From assembly GCF_046507575.1 (NCBI RefSeq), contig NZ_JBKFEY010000002.1:186001-250000 (forward strand): 64,000 nucleotides of DNA, in the 5' to 3' direction. The translations under genes were made by a program, and so were the position numbers. Positions within the stretch are counted from its first letter, which is position 1. Every line of letters begins with the position of its first letter. The stretch comes from Pontitalea aquivivens (GTDB taxonomy: Bacteria; Pseudomonadota; Alphaproteobacteria; Rhodobacterales; Rhodobacteraceae). Positions 32,712 to 41,426 of this stretch are shown here, one piece after another. The notes under the pieces are model-generated. The model was not told where the DNA came from, searched no databases, and worked only from the letters and a program-made list of their open reading frames with translations.

Positions 32712-35096
32712 TCAGCCCGCGCTTTCCGCCGCCGCCACGTTTTGCTTCACGGCCAGAAAACTGTCCGGCGTGACGGAAATCGAATCGATCCCGGCCGCTA
32801 CCAGAAGCCGCGCGAAATCGGGATCATTGCTGGGGGCCTGGCCGCACAGGCCGATCTTGCGCCCTGCCGCCCGCGCCCGCGCGATCACTGTTTCGATCAT
32901 CCACATCACAGCCGGATCGCGTTCACGAAACAGCCCCGCAAGCCGGTCGCTGTCACGGTCAACGCCCAGAACCAGCTGCGTCAGATCGTTCGACCCGATC
33001 GAGAAGCCATCAAATCGCGCCGCAAACTCTTCGGCAAGGATCACGTTTGAGGGGATTTCGCACATGACATAGACCTGAAGGCCGTTCCGGCCCCGTTTCA
33101 GCCCGTTTTCGTCCATCACCGCCAGGACGCGGTCGGCCTCTTCGGGGGACCGGCAGAAGGGGATCATCACGATGACATTATCGAATCCCATCTGTTCGCG
33201 CAGATGCCGGATGGCGCGGCATTCCAGCGCGAAACCGTCACGATACGCATCGGAATAGTAGCGCGAGGCGCCGCGGAAGCCGATCATCGGGTTTTCCTCG
33301 GCGGGTTCGAACTGGCGCCCGCCCAGCAGATCGGCATATTCGTTTGTCTTGAAATCGCTCATCCGCACGATGACCGGGCGCGGATACCAGGTCGCCGCGA
33401 TGCGTGACAGGCCGCGCGCGAGCGTCTGCACGAAATAGTCGCACCGATCGGCAAAACCGCGGGTCAGGCGTGCGATTTCCTGACGGGCGGCACTGTCCTG
33501 CAACTGGTCGAACCGGGTCAGCGCCAGCGGATGCACCCGCACGGTGTTCGAGATCACGAATTCCATCCGCGCAAGGCCGACCCCGTCCACCGGCAGCCGC
33601 CACCAGCGCGCCGCCGCCGCCGGGTTGGCGATGTTCAGCATCACCTGCGTGCGCGTGGGGGGCACCGAATCGAGACGCAGATCCTCAACCTCGAATTCTG
33701 CCACGCCGTCATAGACGAAACCTTCCTCGCCCTCGGCGCAAGAGACGGTGACCGACTGCCCGTCATGCAAGACCCGCGTCGCATCGCCGCTGCCGACGAT
33801 GGCGGGCAGGCCCAGTTCACGGCTTACGATCGCGGCATGGGATGTGCGCCCGCCGTGGTCGGTGATGATGGCCGCGGCGCGCTTCATCACCGGCACCCAG
33901 TCCGGATCGGTGGTGCCCGTCACCAGAACCGCACCATCGACGAAACGGTCGATATCGGCGGCGCTTTCGATCAGGCAGACCTCGCCTGTCGCAACCGCAT
34001 CGCCCACGCTGAGCCCGGACAGAAGCTTTTGCCCCTTCGAGGTGATCCGATAGGACCGCAAGGCGCCGATATCGGCGCGCGACTGTACCGTTTCGGGCCG
34101 GGCCTGGACGATGTAGATCACGCCGGTTTCCCCATCGCGCGCCCATTCCATATCCATCGGCTGGCCGTAATGCGCCTCGATCACGCGGGCCTGACGCGCA
34201 AGATCCAGGATCTCGGCATCCGACAGCACAAAACTTTCCCGCTCCGCCCGCGATGTGGGCAGATTGCGCGTGGCCAGCCCTTCGCGCGCGTAAACCATCT
34301 TGCGTTCCTTGGTCCCGCATCGTTTTTCCAGAACCGGGGTCAGGCCAGGGCGATCAAGGAAGGGCTTGAACACCTGATATTCATCGGGATTTACAGCGCC
34401 TTGCACGACGTTTTCCCCCAGACCCCAGGCCGCGTTGATCAACACCACGCGGTCAAAGCCCGTTTCCGTGTCGATCGAAAACATGACCCCCGCCCCGCCC
34501 AGATCGGCACGGACCATCATCTGCACGCCAATCGACAGGGCGACCTTTTCATGTGCGAAACCCTTTATCGTCCGGTAGCTGATCGCCCGGTCGGTGAACA
34601 ACGAGGCAAAGCAACGCCGGCAGGCTTCCAGCAGTGCGGCTTCGCCGCGGATGTTCAGAAAGGTTTCCTGCTGGCCCGCGAAACTGGCATCGGGCAGATC
34701 CTCGGCGGTGGCGGACGACCGAACCGCAACCGCGGGCTCTGCCTGGCCAACCCGGGTTCCAAGCCTGCGATAGGCGCCCAGAATCTCGGTGCGCATCGCC
34801 TCGGGCCACTCACCGTCCAGAATCGCTGCGCGGATCGCCTGGCCGCAGGCCTGCAAGGTCCTGCGCCCGGCCTTCAACTCGGCCAGCTCGGCCCGTATCG
34901 TCGTTTCCAGATTGTTCGCCGCCAGAAAGCGCCGATAGGCCCCGGCCGTGGTCGCGAACCCATCCGGAATCCGAATGCCTTTGGGGGCCAGTGCCTGCAC
35001 CATTTCCCCCAAAGAGGCATTCTTGCCGCCAACGATGGCCACATCCTGCCGCGAAACCTCTTCGAACCACAGAAGTGTCGCCCCATTGCCAGCCAT
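32712..35096 (-). CDS. ppsA: Phosphoenolpyruvate synthase
   Basis: PpsA makes PEP from pyruvate and ATP at the start of gluconeogenesis. The 794-residue protein has the N-terminal ATP-grasp domain (IVGGKNASLGEMVQAL; SSATAEDLPDASFAGQQET), the phosphohistidine swivelling domain with GGRTSHAAIVSRELG near residues 410-430, and the C-terminal TIM barrel with the catalytic Cys in KIGLCGQAPSN. I start at the ATG of MAGNGATLLWFEEV (35096); the open frame extends 60 bases further. The protein acts in the cytosol and needs Mg2+. Confidence 0.96.
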   Translation of the reverse strand: MAGNGATLLWFEEVSRQDVAIVGGKNASLGEMVQALAPKGIRIPDGFATTAGAYRRFLAANNLETTIRAELAELKAGRRTLQACGQAIRAAILDGEWPEAMRTEILGAYRRLGTRVGQAEPAVAVRSSATAEDLPDASFAGQQETFLNIRGEAALLEACRRCFASLFTDRAISYRTIKGFAHEKVALSIGVQMMVRADLGGAGVMFSIDTETGFDRVVLINAAWGLGENVVQGAVNPDEYQVFKPFLDRPGLTPVLEKRCGTKERKMVYAREGLATRNLPTSRAERESFVLSDAEILDLARQARVIEAHYGQPMDMEWARDGETGVIYIVQARPETVQSRADIGALRSYRITSKGQKLLSGLSVGDAVATGEVCLIESAADIDRFVDGAVLVTGTTDPDWVPVMKRAAAIITDHGGRTSHAAIVSRELGLPAIVGSGDATRVLHDGQSVTVSCAEGEEGFVYDGVAEFEVEDLRLDSVPPTRTQVMLNIANPAAAARWWRLPVDGVGLARMEFVISNTVRVHPLALTRFDQLQDSAARQEIARLTRGFADRCDYFVQTLARGLSRIAATWYPRPVIVRMSDFKTNEYADLLGGRQFEPAEENPMIGFRGASRYYSDAYRDGFALECRAIRHLREQMGFDNVIVMIPFCRSPEEADRVLAVMDENGLKRGRNGLQVYVMCEIPSNVILAEEFAARFDGFSIGSNDLTQLVLGVDRDSDRLAGLFRERDPAVMWMIETVIARARAAGRKIGLCGQAPSNDPDFARLLVAAGIDSISVTPDSFLAVKQNVAAAESAG

Positions 35097-35174
35097 GTCG
35101 CCCCCCGAATCCCCTGCTTTCGGGCGATTGTCAGGCCTTGACCCGATATGTGGCAAGGCCTGCGTTCGCGGGCG

Positions 35175-35681
35175 CTACGGGACGGCTGCAGGCGCCGGCG
35201 CGACAAGCGGGATGCGGAACGCCAGCAGATTGCGGCTGCCTTCGCGATGATAGCCCAAATCTTCGGCCAGATCGCGGATCAGGCACCAGCCAAAACCACC
35301 CTCGGGCAGGCTTGCCGGGTCGGGGCGGCTTTGCGCCGGATCGGCAGGGTTCAGCAGTGCCGATGCCGGAAGCGCCACGCCATCATCGCTGACCGAACAG
35401 CTCAGCCCCCGGCGATCCCGCACGATCGACAGGGTGATGGTGCCGGGCAGGCCGTCGCCATAGCCATGTTCGACGATATTGTTCAGCACTTCCGCCAGGA
35501 TCAGTTCCAGGGTTCCGGCCTCATCCTCGCGCAGTTGGCGCAGGAACCGGGCCAGTGCGGCGCGCAGTGCCCGGCGCACCGACATGGGGTCGGCGACAAA
35601 GCTGTGGTGAAATATCTGCGGGTCATGGCGCGCGCCGGCCCGGCGAAACGCCTCTTTTTCGGCAATGCGGTTAGCCAGCAT
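35175..35681 (-). CDS. Anti-sigma factor-type serine kinase (RsbW/SpoIIAB-like ATPase)
   Basis: From the ATG at 35681 the protein has 168 residues with the Bergerat ATP fold: N box ILAEVLNNIVEHGYGDG, G1 SDDGVALP, G2 EGGFGWCLIRDLAEDLGYHRE. The start overlaps the end of the upstream STAS gene by 11 bases, the usual arrangement of an antagonist and its kinase. By family such kinases bind a sigma factor or phosphorylate the STAS partner. No sigma factor or PP2C phosphatase gene lies beside it, so the rest of the switch must be elsewhere. Confidence 0.88.
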   Translation of the reverse strand: MLANRIAEKEAFRRAGARHDPQIFHHSFVADPMSVRRALRAALARFLRQLREDEAGTLELILAEVLNNIVEHGYGDGLPGTITLSIVRDRRGLSCSVSDDGVALPASALLNPADPAQSRPDPASLPEGGFGWCLIRDLAEDLGYHREGSRNLLAFRIPLVAPAPAAVP

Positions 35682-36018
35682 CGCGCACCCCCATCGCCAT
35701 CGCGTCCGCCACGGTCGCATGAATGCGAAAGACCGTGTCCATCCGGGTCAGGTGAAAGACCTTCTGCACATTGGGCGTCAGGCCTGCCAGATCCAGTTGC
35801 CGCCCGGGCGCCAGCATTTTCATGACGGAAACCACCGCGCCCAGGCCCGAACTGTCCAGAAACCCGATTGCGGACATGTCCAGAATGACCCGTTGCGCGG
35901 GTTGGGTCATGATATCGCGCATCTGGTCCTTGAAGCGAATCGCATTCGCCGCATCAAGCCGTGCCTCATCCACCTGCACCACAAGGGTGCCGTTCCGGGC
36001 TTCGGCGAAAAGGTTCAT
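35671..36018 (-). CDS. STAS domain anti-sigma factor antagonist
   Basis: A 115-residue single STAS domain. The phosphorylation loop is at residues 52-60 (GFLDSSGLG, serines 56 and 57), as in SpoIIAA/RsbV. It is followed in the same strand by the RsbW-type kinase with an 11-base overlap. Upstream is the 93-bp region shared with the divergent thiolase gene. The pair forms a partner-switch module whose target is not visible here. Confidence 0.92.
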   Translation of the reverse strand: MNLFAEARNGTLVVQVDEARLDAANAIRFKDQMRDIMTQPAQRVILDMSAIGFLDSSGLGAVVSVMKMLAPGRQLDLAGLTPNVQKVFHLTRMDTVFRIHATVADAMAMGVRDAG

Positions 36019-36111
36019 CTTGGGCCTCCAGCACAGCTTTTCCGCGATCAGGCTAGACGCGAATGCTTACTTTTCGGTATCCGGGTTCAAGGTTGCTTGT
36101 GGGAGGCGCAG

Positions 36112-37290
36112 ATGGACAAGGTGGTGATCGTGGGCGCGGCGCGCACGCCGATGGGGGGACTTCAGGGCAGCTTTGCCGATGTCCCTGCGGCAACGCTTGG
36201 CGGGGCGGCGATCGCGGCGGCGCTGGCACGCGCCAGCGTGGCGCCCGACCGGATCGAGGAATTGGTGATGGGCTGCGTCTTGCCCGCGGGGCAGGGGCAG
36301 GCCCCGGCCCGGCAGGCGGGCTTCGCCGCGGGCCTGCCGCAGGGTGTGCCGGCGACAACGCTTAACAAGATGTGCGGTTCGGGGATGAAGGCGGCGATGG
36401 TCGCCTTCGACCAGATCGCCTCGGGCAGTACCGGGTTGATGGTCGCGGGCGGCATGGAAAGCATGACCAACGCCCCGTATCTTCTGCCCAGGCTGCGCGG
36501 GGGGGCGCGGCTGGGCCATGCGCAGGCGCTGGATCACATGTTTCTGGATGGCCTGGAAGATGCCTATGACAAGGGCCGCCTGATGGGCACCTTCGCCGAG
36601 GATTGCGCCGGGGCCTTCGGTTTCACCCGCGCCGCCCAGGATGATTATGCGCTGGCCTCGCTGACCCGCGCCAGGGCGGCGCAGGCCAGTGGCGCCTTTG
36701 CCGCGGAAATCATCCCCGTCACGGTGACCGGGCGCAGCGGCGAACGTATCGTCGCCGAAGATGAACAGCCCGGCCTTGCACGGCCGGAAAAGATCCCGGC
36801 GCTGAAACCCGCTTTTCGCGCAGGCGGCACTGTGACGGCGGCGAATTCCTCGTCTATCTCGGATGGGGCGGCGGCACTGGTGCTTGCCTCGGAACGGGCC
36901 GCGCAGGCCCGGGGACTGGCGATCCGCGCCCGCATTCTGGGCCACGCCAGCCACGCCCAGGCCCCCGGCGACTTCCCTACCGCGCCGGTCCCTGCCGTGG
37001 AAAAGCTGATGGCCCGCCTGGGTTGGACCCCTGCGGATGTCGACCTGTGGGAGGTGAACGAGGCCTTCGCCGTCGTCCCCATGGCCTTCATGGTGCGGCT
37101 GGGCATCGCGCATGAGGTGGTGAATGTGAACGGCGGCGCCTGCGCGCTTGGGCACCCGATCGGCGCCTCGGGCGCGCGCATCATCGTCACGCTGCTTCAC
37201 GCACTGGAGGCGCGGGGCTTGAAACGTGGCATCGCCGCGATCTGCATCGGCGGCGGCGAGGGCACGGCCATCGCCATCGAACGGGCCTGA
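36112..37290 (+). CDS. Acetyl-CoA C-acyltransferase (thiolase)
   Basis: The 392-residue thiolase has the nucleophilic cysteine in LNKMCGSGMKAAM (near 89), the NEAFAVVPMAF and NVNGGACALGHPIGASGARI motifs and a C-terminal CIGGGEGTA where most members have GGGMG. It condenses acetyl-CoA units or cleaves 3-ketoacyl-CoA; its size fits biosynthetic thiolases such as PhaA/AtoB, but no phaB is adjacent. The ATG at 36112 follows GGGAGGCG. Copy C of the intergenic repeat begins two bases after its stop. Confidence 0.95.
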   Translation: MDKVVIVGAARTPMGGLQGSFADVPAATLGGAAIAAALARASVAPDRIEELVMGCVLPAGQGQAPARQAGFAAGLPQGVPATTLNKMCGSGMKAAMVAFDQIASGSTGLMVAGGMESMTNAPYLLPRLRGGARLGHAQALDHMFLDGLEDAYDKGRLMGTFAEDCAGAFGFTRAAQDDYALASLTRARAAQASGAFAAEIIPVTVTGRSGERIVAEDEQPGLARPEKIPALKPAFRAGGTVTAANSSSISDGAAALVLASERAAQARGLAIRARILGHASHAQAPGDFPTAPVPAVEKLMARLGWTPADVDLWEVNEAFAVVPMAFMVRLGIAHEVVNVNGGACALGHPIGASGARIIVTLLHALEARGLKRGIAAICIGGGEGTAIAIERA

Positions 37291-37291
37291 T

Positions 37292-37344
37292 CTTCGGATT
37301 TGTCCAAATATCCTCGGGGGGTGCGGGGGGCAGACAGCCCCCCG
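37292..37344. repeat. Intergenic repeat, copy C (thiolase-msr gap)
   Basis: The core is at 37292-37315; on the minus strand it reads GAGGATATTTGG followed by ACAAATCCGAAG. Next to it CGGGGGGC (37324-37331) and GCCCCCCG (37337-37344) form an 8-bp hairpin with a 5-base loop. The core directly abuts the thiolase stop codon and the whole element fills the gap to the next gene. Confidence 0.75.
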
Positions 37345-37370
37345 TTCCCGCCCCAAGCCAAAGGCGCCCC

Positions 37371-37826
37371 ATGCGTGCAGATTACCCCAGCCTCGCCCGT
37401 CAGATCGCGGCCCTGACCCAGGGTGAAACCGACGAAATCGCCCTGATGGCCACCGTCGTGGCCGAGCTGCATCACGCCGACGACCGCTTTGACTGGACCG
37501 GCTTCTACCGCGTTACCGCACCCGGCGTGCTGAAGATTGGTCCCTATCAGGGTGGCCATGGCTGCCTGGTGATTCCCTTCACCCGCGGGGTCTGCGGCGC
37601 GGCGGCGCGCACGGGCGCGGTGCAGATCATCCCGGATGTCGAGGCTTTCCCCGGCCATATCGCCTGTTCTTCCTCGACCCGGTCGGAACTTGTCCTGCCG
37701 GTATTCGGCAGGGGCGGGCGGCTGATCGGCGTTCTGGATATCGACAGCGACCTGCCCGCGGCCTTTGATGAAACCGATGCCGCGGCCCTTGCCGCGATCC
37801 TGCACGATGTGTTCGCCCCGATCTGA
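37371..37826 (+). CDS. msrC: Free methionine-(R)-sulfoxide reductase (GAF domain)
   Basis: The 151-residue GAF protein has Cys65, Cys75 and Cys99 (HGCLVIPF, RGVCGAAA, GHIACSSSTRSE). The spacings of 10 and 24 residues equal those of the catalytic set in E. coli fRMsr (YebR), so it very likely reduces free Met-R-sulfoxide. It lies 80 bp after the thiolase, separated by a repeat element. Confidence 0.93.
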   Translation: MRADYPSLARQIAALTQGETDEIALMATVVAELHHADDRFDWTGFYRVTAPGVLKIGPYQGGHGCLVIPFTRGVCGAAARTGAVQIIPDVEAFPGHIACSSSTRSELVLPVFGRGGRLIGVLDIDSDLPAAFDETDAAALAAILHDVFAPI

Positions 37827-37894
37827 GGCATGTTTCCAAAACGGCCACTTGCGGCTAAATCCGGGGGGAACGGGGCACATCAGGGGCGGCGATC

Positions 37895-38518
37895 ATGTGG
37901 GATGTGTTGATGGCCTTTCCGGCCGAAAGCCTGATCGCCTTCACGATTGGCGGGCTGATCCTGAACGTGGCGCCGGGGCAGGACGTGTTCTTCGCCACGG
38001 CCTGCGGGGTTCAGGGCGGCCCCCGGGCGGGCGCGATGGCAGGCTTGGGCGTCGGCCTGGGGGTGGTCTGGCATGTCACGCTGGCGGCGCTGGGGCTGTC
38101 GGCGCTGATCGCCGCCCATCCCGGCGCGCTGATCGCGATCAAATGGGCCGGGGCGGGCTATCTGGTCTGGCTGGCATGGAAATCCTGGCGCGCGGGCAAT
38201 GGCGGCGCGGGTGCGCGCGGCATCCATGACCCGCTGCGCGCGATTGCGCGGGGGTTCCTGTCAAACGCGCTGAACCCGAAACCGGTGCTGTTCATCCTGG
38301 CCTTTCTGCCACAGTTCACCCGGCCCGACTATGGGCCCATCTGGCAGCAGGTTCTGATACTTGGCGGCATCTTCGCCGTCACCGGAACGCTGGTCACGAT
38401 GGGCTATGGCCTGGTGGCCGGCTGGCTGGGCCGGTCGCTGTCTGCGCGCATGGGGATCATGAACAAGATCGCCGCGGTCATGTTCGGCGGGCTTGCGCTG
38501 CGGCTTGTGATCGCTTGA
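37895..38518 (+). CDS. LysE family amino acid exporter
   Basis: A 207-residue membrane protein with six hydrophobic segments and the LysE/RhtB signature near the start: TIGGLILNVAPGQDVFFATACGVQGG, then GFLSNALNPKPVLFILAFLPQF. Members export amino acids or small metabolites through the inner membrane. It starts 68 bp after msrC and is followed 31 bp later by an RluA-type synthase gene. The substrate is unknown. Confidence 0.92.
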   Translation: MWDVLMAFPAESLIAFTIGGLILNVAPGQDVFFATACGVQGGPRAGAMAGLGVGLGVVWHVTLAALGLSALIAAHPGALIAIKWAGAGYLVWLAWKSWRAGNGGAGARGIHDPLRAIARGFLSNALNPKPVLFILAFLPQFTRPDYGPIWQQVLILGGIFAVTGTLVTMGYGLVAGWLGRSLSARMGIMNKIAAVMFGGLALRLVIA

Positions 38519-38549
38519 CGCGGTCGCACGGGCAGGGCAAGCCCCGCCC

Positions 38550-39203
38550 ATGACCGAGTTTCGCTATTCCCCCCCGGCTGATCCGCCGCGCATCCTGCAT
38601 GCCGATCACGAAATTCTTGTGGTGGACAAGCCTGCGGGGCTGTTGTCCGTGCCTGGCCGGGGCGAGGACCGGGCGGATTGCCTGATCGCGCGCCTGCGTG
38701 TCCTGTTCCCCGAGGTGTTGCTGGTGCATCGGCTGGATCTGGACACGTCGGGCGTGATGGTTTTTGCCCTGACGCCGCATGCGCAACGCGTTCTTGGCCG
38801 CCAGTTCGAGGAACGGCAGACGAAAAAGGTCTATCTCGCGCGGTTATGGGGGCATCTGGAACCCAGGGCGGGCCGGGTCGATCTGCCGCTGATCGTGGAT
38901 TGGCCGAACCGCCCGCGCCAGCATGTGAATCACGAAATCGGCCGCCCCGCGCAGACCGACTGGCGTGTCATCCGCCACGATCTGGATGGCACCACACGGG
39001 TGCGGCTGATGCCACTGACCGGGCGCAGTCATCAGCTGCGCGTGCACATGATGGAACTGGGCCATCCGATCCTGGGCGATCCGCTTTATGCCAGCGGTCC
39101 CGCGCGGAACTTTCCGCGCCTGATGCTGCATGCCGAATCGCTGCGTTTGCGCCACCCCGACAGCGGCAAGCACATGACCTTCACCGCCCCCTGTCCGTTC
39201 TGA
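38550..39203 (+). CDS. rluA: RluA family pseudouridine synthase
   Basis: The 217-residue enzyme lacks an S4 domain and has the size of E. coli RluA. The catalytic motif is HRLDLDTSGVMVFAL with Asp63; further motifs are KVYLARLWGH, RSHQLRVHMMELGHPILGDPLYA. RluA modifies 23S rRNA U746 and some tRNAs at U32; the exact target here is inferred from length and architecture. It ends 4 bp from the convergent saccharopine-dehydrogenase-like gene. Confidence 0.88.
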   Translation: MTEFRYSPPADPPRILHADHEILVVDKPAGLLSVPGRGEDRADCLIARLRVLFPEVLLVHRLDLDTSGVMVFALTPHAQRVLGRQFEERQTKKVYLARLWGHLEPRAGRVDLPLIVDWPNRPRQHVNHEIGRPAQTDWRVIRHDLDGTTRVRLMPLTGRSHQLRVHMMELGHPILGDPLYASGPARNFPRLMLHAESLRLRHPDSGKHMTFTAPCPF

Positions 39204-39207
39204 GGGG

Positions 39208-40347
39208 TCAGCGCAGGCGGTCGGTCTTGGCCAGATGATCGGCCTGTGTTTCCATGGCCTGCAGCCAGCGCCGCACCAGCCGTTCGTCATGGGGCGCGGA
39301 ATGGACCCCGGCGGGGATTTCGCGCGCCAGGATCGCCTCGACCGCCAGGGCCACCGGCCCCGATACCAGCCGCGCCATCGCCGACCCGCGCGCATCGCCG
39401 CGCGCATCCAGTGTCCAGGTCTTGTGCCAGACGGGCCGGCCATCCCGGCTGACCGCCATATCGACGATCAGCACGACGCGGTCTGGCTCATCCGGGTCAT
39501 AGGCGTTTTCACGGCCCAGCCGGTCGGCCAGGCGGGTCAGCCGGGCCTCGGCCTCGGGGTCTTCGCGGTCCAGCGCGTCAAAGACCGGGCGCCAGGCCTC
39601 GGCCCAGCCCAGCAGGCGCAGCGTGCTGCGGGCGAAATCCTCGATCCGCCAGGCTGGGTCAAAGCGGTAATCCGCGATGAAGGGGATCGAATCGCGATTG
39701 GGATAGGCCTCGAAGGTTTCGGGCCGGGGCAGGGGGGCGTCATAGCGGCGGATCGCATCCCAGGGCCGGGCGACCGACAGCGTGGTGAAATGGCGGATCG
39801 AGCGTGACGGCGCCCGCAGCGCCTTCAGCACGCCCAGGGGGGACCAGCTGAACTTGTAGCGAAAGGCATTGGGGCGGGCGGGAAAGCCGCCGCAGCATGA
39901 CTGAAACGAAATCGTGTTGCCAGGCGCGACCATTCCGCTGGCGCGGTAGTCGGCCACAAGATCATGTGCCATCAGGTGATCGATCCCGGGATCAAGGCCA
40001 ACCTCGCCCACCAGCGCCACGCCCGCGCGGCGCGCCGTGCCATCCATGCCGCGAAGGTCCGCCGTCAGGTAGGATGAGGCGACGAAATGCGCGCCCCGAC
40101 GCAGCGCGATCCGGGCGATCGCGCCATGCATGTCGGCGGGCAGCATCGACACGATCACATCGCCTGGCGCTGCGGCCTGTTCCAGTGCGCTTTGCGAAAA
40201 CCGGCACAGCGGCGCCTGACGCCCGGCCAGAAGGTCGCGGGCCACGGCCTCATCAATGTGCCAGACCGTTACCGGATGGCCCGCATCCAGCAGGCGGCGC
40301 AGCCCCGGCCCCGAGGACAGCCCCGTCCCGCACCAATGGATCGTCAT
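39208..40347 (-). CDS. Saccharopine dehydrogenase-like oxidoreductase
   Basis: The 379-residue protein has an N-terminal Rossmann fold (IHWCGTGLSSGPGLRRLLDAGHPVTVW), a VIVSMLPADMHGAIARIALRRGAHFVASSYL strand-loop-helix and GLDPGIDHLMAHDLV, as in saccharopine dehydrogenase/carboxynorspermidine-type enzymes. The glycine motif is GTGLSSG, slightly off the usual GxGxxG. It may act in lysine or polyamine metabolism; I cannot decide which. Its start overlaps the stop of the WGR gene by 4 bases. Confidence 0.88.
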   Translation of the reverse strand: MTIHWCGTGLSSGPGLRRLLDAGHPVTVWHIDEAVARDLLAGRQAPLCRFSQSALEQAAAPGDVIVSMLPADMHGAIARIALRRGAHFVASSYLTADLRGMDGTARRAGVALVGEVGLDPGIDHLMAHDLVADYRASGMVAPGNTISFQSCCGGFPARPNAFRYKFSWSPLGVLKALRAPSRSIRHFTTLSVARPWDAIRRYDAPLPRPETFEAYPNRDSIPFIADYRFDPAWRIEDFARSTLRLLGWAEAWRPVFDALDREDPEAEARLTRLADRLGRENAYDPDEPDRVVLIVDMAVSRDGRPVWHKTWTLDARGDARGSAMARLVSGPVALAVEAILAREIPAGVHSAPHDERLVRRWLQAMETQADHLAKTDRLR

Positions 40348-40625
40348 GCCGCATCCCGTTGGCCGGCAAGTGCGCGTTCGGTCAGGTGATACCCGCGCGA
40401 CCGGGCACGGCGTTGCCAGCGGTCAGCGGCGGTGACGGCTTCGCGCAGGTTGGAAAACCAGTTCACGACCTGGCGTCCGTTGCGCCCGGCGGGGCCCCAT
40501 TCGCGCAAGACGGTGTATTCACCGAACAGATTGTCGGCGACCTCGACCCGATAGAAACACTCTGGCGGGTTCAATGCGCAGGGGCGCACACCGGGGCGGG
40601 CGCGGTGCAGGATCAGGGTCAGCAT
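40344..40625 (-). CDS. Single WGR domain protein
   Basis: A 93-residue protein that consists of little more than a WGR domain: CFYRVEVADNLFGEYTVLREWGPAGRNGRQVVNWF contains the Trp-Gly-x motif (here WGP). WGR domains bind nucleic-acid ends in PARPs and occur alone or fused in bacteria. The gene overlaps the saccharopine-dehydrogenase-like gene by 4 bases, so both are likely co-translated, although their roles have no evident link. Confidence 0.87.
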   Translation of the reverse strand: MLTLILHRARPGVRPCALNPPECFYRVEVADNLFGEYTVLREWGPAGRNGRQVVNWFSNLREAVTAADRWQRRARSRGYHLTERALAGQRDAA

Positions 40626-40715
40626 GGCAGTGCCTTCCGGTCTGGTTTCCCCGACAGAATCAGATCCCGGCCCGCGGCGCCAGCGGAAAATGCGGCCTGG
40701 CCGTGGCAGGGCCGG

Positions 40716-41426
40716 TCAGCCCCAGGTAACTTCGCCCAGAAAGATGTAGCCCGCGCCATAGATCGTCTTGATCAGTCGGGGGTTCTTCGGATCCTCGCCC
40801 AGCTTGGTGCGCAACCGCGAAATGCGCACATCCATCGCCCGGTCAAAGCTGTCGCCAGCGGTGCCGCCCAGCGATTCCTGCATCTGCGCCCGGGTGATGA
40901 GCCGGTTCGGGCTTTCCAGAAACAGCCGCAGCACCTCGCCTTCGGCATGGGAAAAGGGCACTTCGCGGCCCGTGCCTTCGATCAGGACATAGCGGTCGAA
41001 ATGCACGCTCCAGCCGGCGAAGCGGGCGGTTTGCGGGGCGGGTGCCGCATCGCCCCGGCCCTTGCGCAGCCGCGCGCGGATGCGGGCGACGACCTCGGCA
41101 GGATCGAAGGGTTTGATGATATAGTCATCCGCGCCCAGTTCCAGACCCGTGACGCGGTCCTGCACCTGCGCCCGCCCCGAAATGATGATGATCGCCGCCC
41201 CTGATTCCAGCGCCAGCCTGTGCACAAGCGCCAGTCCGTCGCGATCGGGCAGGCCCAGATCGACCAGGCAGACATCGGGCGAGGACCGCTTCAGCCCCGC
41301 CTCGAATTCCGTTGCGCGGGCGTAGCAGGTGGTGCGAAACCCTGCTTCTTCCAGCGCGTCGGCCAGCATCCGGCGGATTTCGGGTTCATCATCCAGGATC
41401 GCGACATGGGGGACGGCGGTGGTCAT
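40716..41426 (-). CDS. OmpR-family response regulator
   Basis: The 236-residue regulator has a receiver domain with the acidic pair at residues 12-13, the phospho-acceptor Asp56 in CLVDLGLPD, and the conserved lysine in DDYIIKPFDP, followed by a winged-helix domain (RLFLESPNRLITRAQMQESLGG; RAMDVRISRLRTKLGEDPKNPRLIKTIYGAGYIF). It is translated right after the hybrid kinase, with a 4-base overlap. The pair is divergent from the ligase-transporter unit, which is its most likely target. Confidence 0.95.
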   Translation of the reverse strand: MTTAVPHVAILDDEPEIRRMLADALEEAGFRTTCYARATEFEAGLKRSSPDVCLVDLGLPDRDGLALVHRLALESGAAIIIISGRAQVQDRVTGLELGADDYIIKPFDPAEVVARIRARLRKGRGDAAPAPQTARFAGWSVHFDRYVLIEGTGREVPFSHAEGEVLRLFLESPNRLITRAQMQESLGGTAGDSFDRAMDVRISRLRTKLGEDPKNPRLIKTIYGAGYIFLGEVTWG

